From assembly GCA_013368325.1 (NCBI GenBank), contig JAACJK010000219.1, forward strand, positions 186,001 through 250,000: 64,000 bases of DNA. Direction: 5' to 3'. Made by a program: the position numbers and the translations under genes. Each line of letters starts with the position of its first letter. The stretch's first letter is position 1. The stretch comes from Ephemerocybe angulata (Eukaryota; Basidiomycota; Agaricomycetes; Agaricales; Psathyrellaceae). The notes under the pieces were generated by a model. It was not told where the DNA came from and made no database searches. It worked only from the letters and a program-made list of their open reading frames with translations. Positions 11,365 to 24,300 of the stretch are shown in pieces.

Positions 11365-12981
11365 TTACAATGTGAGCTTCGTTCCACCCATGGGTGCTCT
11401 AAGATGGACATGGCCCCCTAATTGATTAGATTTACCCCAAGACACGGCTCCTTCATGCAAGAAGGTACCTCTGTAGTACTCCCATATCTGCCTTAGTCTT
11501 CCCTGGCTAGTCTTCTCATCGCGTCGAGATGTGTCATGTACCTCCCGGAACGGAGACAGCGCCTCCAGTTTAAATCCACCTTCGAAGTTTTTGTGGGTCT
11601 TGACATCAACCATGTTGCATGATGTCGAGGCGTCAACATGTAGGGTGGCATTGCTCGGTGCCCCGGTTACGTCCAGGAATACCTTCCGCCGCGATGTGCT
11701 TGCTTCGATGCTGTAGCACCCATGGAGCCCGTCCCTCGAAGTCAAGTTTGTAAAAGCTTGGATATATCTACAGGCAAGTCACAATGCATAAGTAATCCTG
11801 TGAAACCATTATGAGATGGCTACGCACCCATTAGTGGTCTTGAGTGTAGCCTCTACTCCAGGTCGACCCGAGGCGCTCTGCGGAAGCTGCGGATCGTAAA
11901 TGTTAAGGTTGACGTCAATAAAGGAATTTGCCGTCTGGAGATTAACATCCTCAGATGTCAGGAAAAGCCCCTTTATCGGTGCATTGCTAGTCCGAAGCGA
12001 GGCTCTCCTCGCCGATAGCAACTAGACCAAAATATCAGGTTACAGAACAACATCACAGTTGGGACGGGACGCACGTCAGCGGCAATGGGTTGCTCGCTCG
12101 TGAAGAGGTTCAATTGATCGAAGTGGACGTCCCAAAGAGGTCCGAAGGTATGGGAGAAGTTGGGCATGTCAAAGGCGACCTCCCCGGCGCTTAGCGGTGC
12201 CTCCATGCTCGCCGGGAGCTCGATAGAGATTCTGAAATGACCGTCTAACCGTGGGCGCCATGGAACAGTCTTTGGGCAAAGGTGTCATTGTATGGAGTGA
12301 GTTGATGGAAACTCAGAAGCGGAAGTTTACTTACAAATATCCCGACCCCTGCTCGAGCACTTGCCCTCTCCTTGAACTCGCATACTTGGAGATAGTTGAA
12401 GAACCTGGGGTCTTCTGCTACGGCATGCACTGTGACCTTCGCCATTTTCGAGCTCAGGTGCCGCGACGCATCCGATTGAGTAACGACGACAGTTCCAGAG
12501 GCCAGGGCTCCCCGTGCGAGGAAGTAGGCGGAGTCCATATCGACGTCGAACTGTCCAAAACACCTCCCATATCCGCTCATTATGTTGGCGCATCGAGTTA
12601 AAACGATCTCCTCTGGAATTGGAATGTGTCGGTTATCCTGAGGAAGATATCAGGAGTGAGTCAGAATCTTTGAGCACGAACGACGAATTCCCGATAACAT
12701 ACCTTGTAGCGCGCTACTTCGGTCCTAAGCGCCGGGATGACGAAGCATACGAAGAACCCTAAGGAAGCGACGAAGGCGACTAAATGGCAACGTCGGCGTG
12801 CTCTCTTGGACAGTCGCCGCGATGGTCGCCTGAATGGAAAGGGAGTGCTGCATTCGTCTAATGAGAGGTTGTGCACTTCATGGCTTGGCTGGGTTGGCGT
12901 CCTGGTGGGCAATAAAGGTTCTTGAACAGCTTCTTCCCGGCGGGGTGGTGTTTGATTCTTATTCGCGCCCACCAGAATCAT
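11365..12981 (-). CDS. Single-pass (type II-like) membrane protein, uncharacterised
   Basis: Five exons (12703-12981, 12335-12637, 12075-12269, 11828-12021, 11365-11767) give 457 aa. The N-terminal 65 residues are Pro/Arg-rich and cytosol-like (RRPSRRLSKRARRR). One transmembrane helix follows at residues about 66-86 (HLVAFVASLGFFVCFVIPAL). With positive charges before the helix, the long C-terminal part is predicted outside the cytosol. That part is a series of short beta-rich repeats (DVDMDSAYFLARGALASG, SLRTSNAPIKGLFLTS, TANSFIDVNLNIYD, NATLHVDASTSCNMVDVKT) suggesting an adhesin-like beta-solenoid. I have seen this TM plus beta-repeat layout in other agaric hypothetical proteins but know no function. 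Confidence 0.8.
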
Positions 12982-13338
12982 GAGAGGGCAGTCGGCGATG
13001 AGGAGGGCGACACGATGGTAAGGAGAAAGGGACGGAAGTCAGCAATTATGTTGATTGCCCCCGAGCGACCTGATGCTTGCCTGATGCCAAATGATTCTGG
13101 AATTTTTGACACGACCGATTGACCCGAGGTGCTGCGGATTCGCCATTGCCCTTACTTACTAAACCACCTCACACCTGCTTTGATACTGACAATCATCACC
13201 CTAGCTTCGATATCCACCTGACATTCGCTTTCAATCAGCTCTAAGAAGATCGAAACCGTGACAGCAAAGTACATCGGATAGCGGGTAGTATGGTAACATG
13301 ATATTCAGAAACAAGGATGGAGAATGCGGGGACTGACT
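12982..13338. other. Short intergenic region
   Basis: Holds the promoter of the membrane-protein gene and the 3' end of the DUF2828 gene. No other element seen. Confidence 0.45.
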
Positions 13339-15570
13339 TTAATCAAGCACCTTCAATCCGGCGAAGCTCTCCTTCAACAGTGCCTTCTTCATAACGTTCA
13401 CGGGGTTGAACTCGTCCTCCACTTTGACAGTCTTCACCACTTCACCCTCCTCGTTCACCTCTTCCCATTCCGAAGCCGTCTCTTCCTTCTCACCCATGAA
13501 CACCTTCAGCAACGACGACGAGAAACCATTCATCATTGCAACGCCCTTCCTTGTCGCCGTCACCTCAACAGTCCTGCCCGGAGCCGACGCCAGATCCCAG
13601 TAGACGATCTGCGGGACCTCATACCCCGCCTTCTTGTACGCCTTCTCGATTTTATCGTAGTTGGTCTCCCACTTCCCCATGTTCTTACCCTGCGAGGACG
13701 CCTGGTCGAACTGCATATCGGAAAAGATGAAAAGTCGCTTGATCATGTCCTCCTGCTTGATGTTGTTCGCCTTCGCCAAGGGGAGTAGAAGCTTCATGAA
13801 TACGGCGTTGAGGTCGGTGTTCATGCCCCAGTTGCTCCCCACCATGTTATGGACGTTTTCGACGAGCGACTTCTTCTCGAGGTCCAGGGTGATATACTGT
13901 GGGCTTTCCGAGAACGTGATGAACCCGCCATTGAAAGGGGGAGAGGCGATGGAAGCGAGGACGAGGGAAAGCGCGACTGAGACGTGAATGGGAGAGGGGT
14001 TGTCCCGAGAGGCAGGGGACGAGATGTATCCCATTGACCCGGAGACGTCGCAGATTGCGATAGAGTTTTCGATCGATCCGGACTCCTTCAGCTTGGCGAT
14101 GAGCGTCTTCCACTGACCCTCCGCCACCCGCTGCTGTGTCTCGGCCAGCGTCTTCTTAAACTCAGCCACAGCAGGATACTTTGAGGTCTTGTCCGAAGTA
14201 ACCTCTGTGTGCTCGAGAAGCTGCGAGATGATCTCATGCGGGAAGAGGGTGGCACCGCTGATTTTCTTCTTGCCACTTTCGACGTCGATGAGGTACTTCT
14301 GGAAGCCCTCGGGGTCGTGCTTGAAGAAATGTTCCGTATTCTTCTTCATCGCGGTAGATGCTACTCGGGCGTATCTGATCTTGTCCCATCGATTCGCAGC
14401 CATGAGTGGCTCGGGGCAGTCGATGAGCTCTCGGAGGGGCTTCAAAACAGAGCGTCCGAGGAACTGTCGAAGAGTGATGAATCGCTCCTTGGTGTCCACA
14501 GGCCCCTCGAAGGACTGGGGGAACTGTAGCGAAGCAGGCTTGGCATGACAGAGGTAGAGGGCGATAGCAGAGGAAAGGTTGGTGACCCTATCGTGGGAGC
14601 ATGCAGGAGTAGGCGCCCATTTTCCCGCGAGGGAGATCGTCTTCAGGACGGCGAGTCTGTCTTGATCAGGGGAGAGGGTCTTGAGCTGCTCAATCACAGC
14701 AAGGTCCCTGAGCAGGCGCTCGCCGAAGAGTCGAACGACGGTGATGTAGAGGGCGAGATACTTTGGCTGGGCAAGTTTGGAAGTGAGCGTAGCGTGTGCA
14801 GAGGCAAGCCCCTCAGCCCTCTTCTTCTGCGCCTCTTTCCTTCGCTGTGCGTTGCGCTCGGTGTGCTCGGCAACGTTGGACTCCTTCTTCGCGTCCCCTG
14901 TGCCAGTTTCCTTAGTCTCTTCATTCCTTTTCTTCGATCGAGCTGATTTCGGATCCTTCGGCTGGCGAGGAGGGTGCAAGAAGTTGAACTTCTCCACGTC
15001 TGGAGAAAGCTCGTCGACCGTCGCCAAAGCAAGGATGTTGAGGAGGTCCTTCCAATACCCATGGGCCGCCTCTCCCTCCTTGGGCTCTGCGAGGTGACGA
15101 AGGTTCGCGATAGCAGTCCTTGGATGGTTCTCGTACAGCCAAGCGAAGGCTTTGTAGAATCCCTCTCGATTTCCCTTGCCGTCAGGAATGCTCCTGAGAC
15201 ACCAGATGATGCGGAGTGTGAGCGCAGGGTCTTCTTCCCATGCGGCAGAGAGGTGGGTTTTGATAACTTCACCTGATGCTTGGTGGTTGACGGTGTTGAA
15301 GGCATCCAGAGTGGCTGAGAGGGTTGAGGCCAGCGCTGGGGCCTGGTTCTCGGTGAGAGTCTGGTTGGTTGTGGCCTTGAGCGCGTCGATGAGAGGATTT
15401 GTAGGGGCCTCCACTACAGTCGTTCCCTCAGAAGGCGAAGCGACCAGATCGTAGTCGGCATCGATGGCAGGTGGGAGCAGGGTGTCGAGATACTTCTCGT
15501 TGAAGAGCTCCACGATCTCGGGGATCGTTACATTCTGAGCAGAACGGGAGGAAGCAGGAAGGGCAGCCAT
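13339..15570 (-). CDS. DUF2828 (TROVE/vWA-like) protein
   Basis: Uninterrupted frame of 743 aa starting MAALPASSRSAQNVTIPEIVELF. The layout matches the DUF2828 family known from fungi and plants: a helical-repeat half (TLRIIWCLRSIPDGKGNREGF, LRDLAVIEQLKTL, MAANRWDKIRYARVAS) followed by a von Willebrand A-like domain. The metal-binding MIDAS motif is visible as ICDVSGSMG (Asp about 507), then NWGMNTDLNAVF and LFIFSDMQFDQ. The helical half resembles the TROVE ring of Ro60, so RNA binding is plausible by analogy but unproven. A charged low-complexity insert (SARSKKRNEETKETGTGDAKK) lies near residue 215. Absence of introns is unusual beside its many-intron neighbours but frames and motifs are intact. 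Confidence 0.92.
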   Translation of the reverse strand: MAALPASSRSAQNVTIPEIVELFNEKYLDTLLPPAIDADYDLVASPSEGTTVVEAPTNPLIDALKATTNQTLTENQAPALASTLSATLDAFNTVNHQASGEVIKTHLSAAWEEDPALTLRIIWCLRSIPDGKGNREGFYKAFAWLYENHPRTAIANLRHLAEPKEGEAAHGYWKDLLNILALATVDELSPDVEKFNFLHPPRQPKDPKSARSKKRNEETKETGTGDAKKESNVAEHTERNAQRRKEAQKKRAEGLASAHATLTSKLAQPKYLALYITVVRLFGERLLRDLAVIEQLKTLSPDQDRLAVLKTISLAGKWAPTPACSHDRVTNLSSAIALYLCHAKPASLQFPQSFEGPVDTKERFITLRQFLGRSVLKPLRELIDCPEPLMAANRWDKIRYARVASTAMKKNTEHFFKHDPEGFQKYLIDVESGKKKISGATLFPHEIISQLLEHTEVTSDKTSKYPAVAEFKKTLAETQQRVAEGQWKTLIAKLKESGSIENSIAICDVSGSMGYISSPASRDNPSPIHVSVALSLVLASIASPPFNGGFITFSESPQYITLDLEKKSLVENVHNMVGSNWGMNTDLNAVFMKLLLPLAKANNIKQEDMIKRLFIFSDMQFDQASSQGKNMGKWETNYDKIEKAYKKAGYEVPQIVYWDLASAPGRTVEVTATRKGVAMMNGFSSSLLKVFMGEKEETASEWEEVNEEGEVVKTVKVEDEFNPVNVMKKALLKESFAGLKVLD

Positions 15571-16177
15571 TTTTAGGAGTGGAGGTGAGATGAGAGACCA
15601 AGCAAGACCGTTCGAATCTAGTCCATCTTATCGCTTTTCTGCGGGGCTGTCATCATAAGATCAGGCATGCTGTGCCAAGTGCTCAAGTGACTCGAATTGG
15701 GCTGACATCTTAGACTTGCTCTTCTCCTCGCCGTTTCAAGTCACATCGTGTCATCGGCAAGTCATCGCTAAAAAATCCGAGTCAGCCTCACTCGTTCTCC
15801 GTTTCTCAATCTCACAAACTTCACTTCGTCAAGAACGCACAATGCCGTTGAAAGGTCTGTCAGTGTTCTGTTCAAGTTGGTGGTTTGTAGACAAGCTTGT
15901 CTACGCGGCAATCCCCCAGTGATCTGGCCATCGGCTCAGCGGTCCGGCGACGGTGCTTCTCCTGAGGCTGGGTGCCTTCGGGCGCTTAATGGAAAATCGC
16001 CGCGTTTATACTGAAATTGCACAGGCTACCTCACTTCCAGGGGGGCAATGAGTCAGAAAAAGTGAAATTCATAATTCATATCAGTAGCTATTATCGAAGA
16101 AAAGATACATTCGACCGAGTGTGTGAACCTCCTTCCAAGAGTCGTGAATACCGAGCGATTCCAAGTAGCATCAACTT
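15571..16177. other. Intergenic region
   Basis: Promoter of the DUF2828 gene and 3' flank of the protease gene. Contains GGGCGCTTAAT at 15980-15990. No gene seen. Confidence 0.45.
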
Positions 16178-18259
<2,082 letters not shown>

Positions 18260-19670
18260 GGTAAAGTTGGTAGCTTTGGAGTTGTTTTACTGAAGAGGAG
18301 GGCTGGTAGGGAGGAAACACTCGAGCACTGGGTGTCGGGTGTGAGGAATGGTTCATGGATTTCAACCAGCTTTTGTACTGCTTCAGCCATGCCGCCCATA
18401 TGCTTTCAGGATTGCCGATTTGGAACGAACCATTTCGAAGTGAAGCTCGCAATCCACCTAATCCCTTGCACTACGCATACGATAGCTCGGCATCCACATG
18501 TATCGGACGTCCAAATCCAGTCGCGTAACACGCGTTCTGCTCAAAGCACTGCAATGATAACAGATTGTCATGAACCGACTTGAGTAAAGGAATATTCCTA
18601 AAGCATAGGAGAAGCTTACCTATTGAATGTATCTCTGACGCATTGCTGGTGGTTGGACGGAGGATACAGTTAGCAAGCACCGACCCTGTCCTGAACACTA
18701 AATTTAGCTGTTGAGTTCTGAGAAGAGCGGCCTCGATGGGGTCAAAGAAGTCGAGTATATACCTGAGGAAGAGCTCATAACTGAGTTCTTCTTTAAAACG
18801 ACCGCTCGCCGCGCACCTCCCGGAGTGATCTGAGGCCCCGTAGCTCGTCAAAAGCTAGATGTGGCGGTTACTCATATAGAGAGGCCCATATCTGCACTCT
18901 AAAACTGTTGATCAGTCGATAGGATGAAAGTCGGAACGACGAGAGCAAGCGCACTGGCCGAGGAACGAGGATAGGTGCACCTCATCTCCTCTCTAGCGGC
19001 GCCTCTACGAATCACACAAGCATATGGCGACGAGGAGCTTGGCAGAGGGTACTCGCGTGCACTGAAGAATCAGAAGCGCAGAACGCGTTGCTGAGATGCA
19101 GGGTTTGCGCTGGTTCAGCCTATCAGATTCATTCATTAGATGTATTTGGAATCTCAAGGGGTTCCACTCAAGGACCGACGAAGAACACTCACGAGGTGAT
19201 CCTTCCAACCTATACGTGCCTAGGAACCGAAAGGTGGAACCGCGGCTACCACACATTGAACGGCAAATTGAAAGGTTCTTTTCGACAGCCAAGCAGGGGC
19301 GCTTGCCATCGAGAAAATAAGCTAGCGCTTGGTGATGGCGGATCGAGGAAACATCACTCGGATACTGAAAGCGGCTCCTGCCAAAGCAGATGACGAGATG
19401 TGAACGATAAGAGAGTGTTCAACACATGGGGATACGAACAGTGTACGTATACTGCTGCTTAACTATACCCTGTAAACGCAATGAACAAAGTAAGCCGTCT
19501 GAGGGGAGCGTCTAGGGATACCGCTTACGGTATGACAGATAACAACTTTCGAAGCCATAGTTTGTACTCATCGCCATATGGTATGATCTGGCTGACCCGT
19601 GAAAGGCACCATAGACGCTGAACCACCTGAGTTTGCATAGCTAGCGTCCATACTGAGAACCAACATGACC
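18260..19670. other. Intergenic region between protease and PL14 gene
   Basis: 1.4 kb with no supported gene; a 126-aa minus-strand open frame at 18471-18851 has no recognisable signature. It contains the protease promoter and the PL14 3' flank. Confidence 0.45.
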
Positions 19671-20622
19671 TCAGGTGACGATGACGCCAGTAATGTCAGC
19701 AAACCAAGCTCGTTGATCTTTCGGGGACGCCCATTCTGGAGTGTGCCCTACGACGAAGTCTCAATATGACCAATTTGCCTCATGATGAGATAGAAGCGGT
19801 CAACTAACCTCCAAAGAACGTCTGGAATTGAATTCCACGAATAGAGTGGGCATCCGATTCCCTCAGCATGAGGCCATCGATAGAGATTACGCGACGGCCA
19901 TCGATCCAAACTTCGACTTCCCCGTTCTCAGCCCCAATGTCGTTCAGCTTCGTGCGTATCGCAATTGTAATCCAGTTTCCGACAGCGGAATTGAAGTCGA
20001 AGGAGCCACGGCCTACCGAGATCCCGTAGTCGGGGTTCTCGACAGACAAGGGGGGAACCTTCAACTGTTGTGACGAGTTTCGCTCTGTTAAAGGCAGGTA
20101 CGTGTATAACTCGCCCACTCCATTCGATCTGGGTTCCTGTGAGTTTCAGGTCATTTGGAGAAGTATGCGATGTACCTCCACATGGGCCGCAGTCCAATAC
20201 AACGACACCGTTGCTCCTTGCGCCCACCACTGCAACTATACGCCGAGTCGTCAACGCCTCCAACTAGATAATTAACGTCAGCTGAATCGACAGTAATTCA
20301 CGACTTCACTCACAGGGACCTGGGAGCTTGCCGCCTTTGGCCCATTCCCAGTCATCCTGGAGCATCACCCTATAGCTCAAGACTGCCTCCGTAGCCCTCG
20401 CCAGGCGAGCCTTGAACTCGGGTGGCCCAGAAAGATAGAAGCTAAATCCACCAGGAATGGGGGCAGATGGGTTGATGCTTCCTTCAGGATAGAATGCTTC
20501 CCATGCAAGCTTCGGGGCATCAGAAATTCCTTGTTCTGAAGGCCCAGGAGGTTGTACAGTTCTGTGTTGGGTTTTAGACGCTACTTTGTGAACCCCGAGA
20601 ACTCTGTCGTCGAGTGGGCAGC

Positions 20623-20928
20623 TGTAAGCCTGCTCCCCGTTGATCGCGCTTACGACGAAAGACGCGACGCAGACGCGTCGCGCCATAGGACTCAGGCTGG
20701 GTGATGACCCAGCCCTTCGCATCACATGATGCTTTTCTCGACTCAATTCCCGATTCCCGCCTTCGTTGCTCCTTAGTCCTAACGACCCGCAACGAAGGTG
20801 AGTATTATACTATTCTATCCCTATGTATTATGTACAGTCCTAACGACCCGCAACGAAGATACTTTCGTCCTGTTACCGTACCGGTCTGAATCAGTGAAGG
20901 TCGTCGTCCCACACACGACGCCCTTACA
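20623..20928 (+). repeat. 5' LTR of the Ty3/Gypsy element
   Basis: 306 bp, TG...CA ends, same length and apparently the same sequence as the copy at 26135. It contains an internal direct repeat (CCTAACGACCCGCAACGAAG, twice, about 60 bases apart). Short open frames inside it are not genes. Confidence 0.96.
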
Positions 20929-21387
20929 CTTTTTTTTTAACACCGACGAAAACTCTTACTGCCGCCCACCGTGTCTAGAAGACAACCGTCCGAAGCCCCC
21001 GCTGCCGTAACCCGCGCAGCAGAAAAACGTCGACAACAAGGACCTGTCCCTACACTGTCAACACCACCACCGACCCCCTTGGAAAATTTTCCTACATCCT
21101 CAACGTCTGCCGTACCACCGATTTTCGAATCCGCACCGTCCTCACCATCCGATACTGTACCCCCACCGTCACTGTCAGAAACCGCCGTCACCGTCCCTTC
21201 TGCCTTGCTCGTCGCCATCAATCACGCGACATCGCCATCAACCGTTCCCGCGACCATCGCCACCTCCACCTCCATCACATCCTTAACCACTAATCCACGC
21301 GACACCACCCCTGAAGATCCTGATCCCTCGTCTAGCGACACCGAGCTCACATCCCTCACACGCCCTCGACACCATCGCAAGACGAAG

Positions 21388-24300
21388 ATGCCGCTCACCG
21401 CCGAGGTCAAGGTGACCAAGTTCAAGGAGTGTCCGATGCTCACCGAAGGGACGCTCACCCCGCTCACCCTCCAATCGTGGACACTGGCGTGCAAGCGCTA
21501 CATGAAGCACGGAGGCGTGAAGCCGGTAGAGATTGTCAGTCACGTCGCGGAGGCAATGATGGAACCCCGGCTTATCCAATGGTACCAAGCCGACCAAGCC
21601 CGGATCGACGCCCTCACCCTCGACGCGTACATTGCGGAGCTCGCGGATCTGGCGTTGGAAAGGAACTGGTCGCACAAGATGAGGGAGGAGATTCTCTCGT
21701 CTCGACAGGGTGACCGTGAGTTCATGGATTGGAAGGTCGAGATCGAGAACAAGAACGCCATACTCGCCACCTCCGCCGCCGCCTTCTCACTCACCAAAGC
21801 CGCCCTCAAGTCCCAGCTCGAGGCCAACCTCAACGCCGAGCTGCGCACCGACCTCGCGAGCGATCCGATCGCCGAACCCGATCTCGCGAAGTGGAGCAAC
21901 ATCGTGAAGGGTAGGGACGAGAAGCTGAGGTTAGAGACGAAGAAGATCCAGAAGGCCATCGCAGACAACAACGCGGTTCGCGCCTTGCGCAGGAACGAAC
22001 GCACCCTGGCCTCTCGACTCTCCTCCCCTCCCCCGACGAACAACTCTACTTCCCAGCGCAACAACAACCGCAACCGCTCGGACGCCGCTCAGTCTACTAC
22101 CACCAGCACTACCGAGGCGCGCCGTTTCTTGCCTGCCCTCACTGACGCCGAGCGCACGCTGCTCGACACGCACAAGGGTTGCACGAGGTGCCGGGTTTTC
22201 TACGCTGGACATCGTTCTGATACGTGCCCCTTGAAGGCGACTGGGTCTTGGCCGGACGCCGAGACTTACCGCACCCTCACCGCTGCTATGGCGCGCGCTG
22301 CAGCACCTGCCGACACAACTCGCACCACCGCTGCCTTCGCCGTCGCCGATGGAGCCAGCGACACTGGATTCTTGGAGAACACCTTTTATGGTGATGATGA
22401 TACCGACTCGTACGTCCCTCCGTTGCCTTCTTCACCCTCTACTCCCACTCCCTTCTCCGTTCCCCACCTGTACGCACCTCTCGAGGTGCTTGGTGGTCCT
22501 GGTTTCCCTCTCCCACTCCGAGCGATGCTTGACATCGGTTGTCCTTCTGTAGTGATTAGCGACGCTCTCGTCGCGAAGCTCCGACTACGAAGGTATCCTC
22601 TGCCCGCTGCAGAGGATAACCTATCATCGCTATCCAAGACGCCGTTGGTCTGTCAGGAGTGGGTTAGTTTGGAAGTACAATCAGGGCAGGGGAAGTGGAG
22701 ATCGGGATCGGTACGAGCGAAGGTTAACGTAGGACTACCTGTACCCCTCATTCTCGGAATGCCATTTCTTTCTGGTGAACACATTGTTATTGACACCCGC
22801 GCCCGCACTGCTATCGACAAGCGAACCAACTACAACATCGCCGCACCACAGGCGCCTACTCTAGCTCCGCAGCCTTCGGGCAACAAGACGTCGGGGCTGG
22901 ACGCTCTAGCTTCGCAGCCTAAGGGCCACAAGAAGGCGAGGCTGGAGTCTCTGACTTCGCAGCCTACGGGCCACAAGAAGGCGAGGTTGGAGACGGCCGT
23001 GACCCTGGAGAATGCACCTGCCCCTAAGCTCGACGGCTCACTGTTGCCTGAATCGATCATGGCAATGGTGAGGGAGCGAACGGAGATCCTGGCCTTCCAG
23101 GAGCTGCTGAGGAAGAAGGACGCCGCCGCAAAGAAGCGGCATGCTGACCGTTTCCCATTCCAACTGCCCGACACTGTCGTCGACCTCCCTGCAGACATCT
23201 ACCACCGAATTCGCCTCCGGGACCCGACAATGGTCGTGAAGGGGAAGGGTTATTCCGCTCCCAAGAAATATCAAGAGAGTTGGAAGAAGCTACTGGACCA
23301 GCATTTGGCCGCCGGCCGCATACGTCCCTCATCGTCCGAACACGCCTCACCGTCATTCTGTGTACCGAAATATACCGACGGCGCCCCCGACCTCAGCGTG
23401 CTACCTCGCTGGGTGAACGACTTCCGAGAGTTAAACGAGAACACCGTCCGAGACAATTTCCCACTACCGAAGGTCGACGATGTCCTTGCCGACTGCGGGA
23501 AGGGCAAGATCTTTGGGAAATTGGACATGACAAATGCGTTTTTTCAGACGAGGATGCACCCAGACGATATCCACCTTACCGCCGTACGCACACCTTGGGG
23601 TCTCTTTGAGTGGGTAGTCATGCCCATGGGAGGCTGCAACGCGCCGTCCACTCACCAACGCCGGATGAACAACGCGCTCAGAGACCTCATCGGGAAGATA
23701 TGTCATGTCTACCTCGACGACATTATCATCTGGTCTCAAACCGTGGAGGAGCATGACCGTAATGTGGACCTCGTCCTGAACGCGCTCAGGAAGGCGGGAC
23801 TTTACTGCAATGAAAAGAAGTCTATCCTTTTCGCGACTGAACTCTCATTCCTCGGGCACCGCATCTCTGCCCAAGGTATCAGCGCTGATCCTCACAAGAC
23901 CGACCGCATCCTGAACTGGCCTGTCCCTACCACCGCTACCAACGTTCGCGGTTTCCTCGGTCTCACACGCTACATCGCTGCTTTCCTCCCTGCACTCGCT
24001 GAACACACCGCAGTCCTCACACCGCTCACTACGAAAGACGCTGACAAGTCGTTTCCACCATGGACAGATGAACATCAGGAGGCCTTTGACGCAATCAAGA
24101 CGCTCGTGACTGGAGCAGAATGCCTCACGGTGATCGACTATGAGGACACAACGAAGAAGATCTTCGTCACCACCGACGCGAGCGACCGGAGAACAGGAGC
24201 TGTGCTCAGTTTTGGAGAAACTTGGGAGACAGCTCGCCCGGTCGCCTACGACTCATACCAGCTCAACGCTGCTGAGAAGAACTACCCCGTGCACGAGAAG

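Noticed and set aside
18471..18851. 126-aa minus-strand frame
   Set aside because: No recognisable domain and no exon extension found on either side.
20306..20746. 146-aa minus-strand frame starting MSREKHHVMRR
   Set aside because: A chimera: its start lies in the LTR (the same start recurs at 26258) and its end is genuine PL14 coding sequence.
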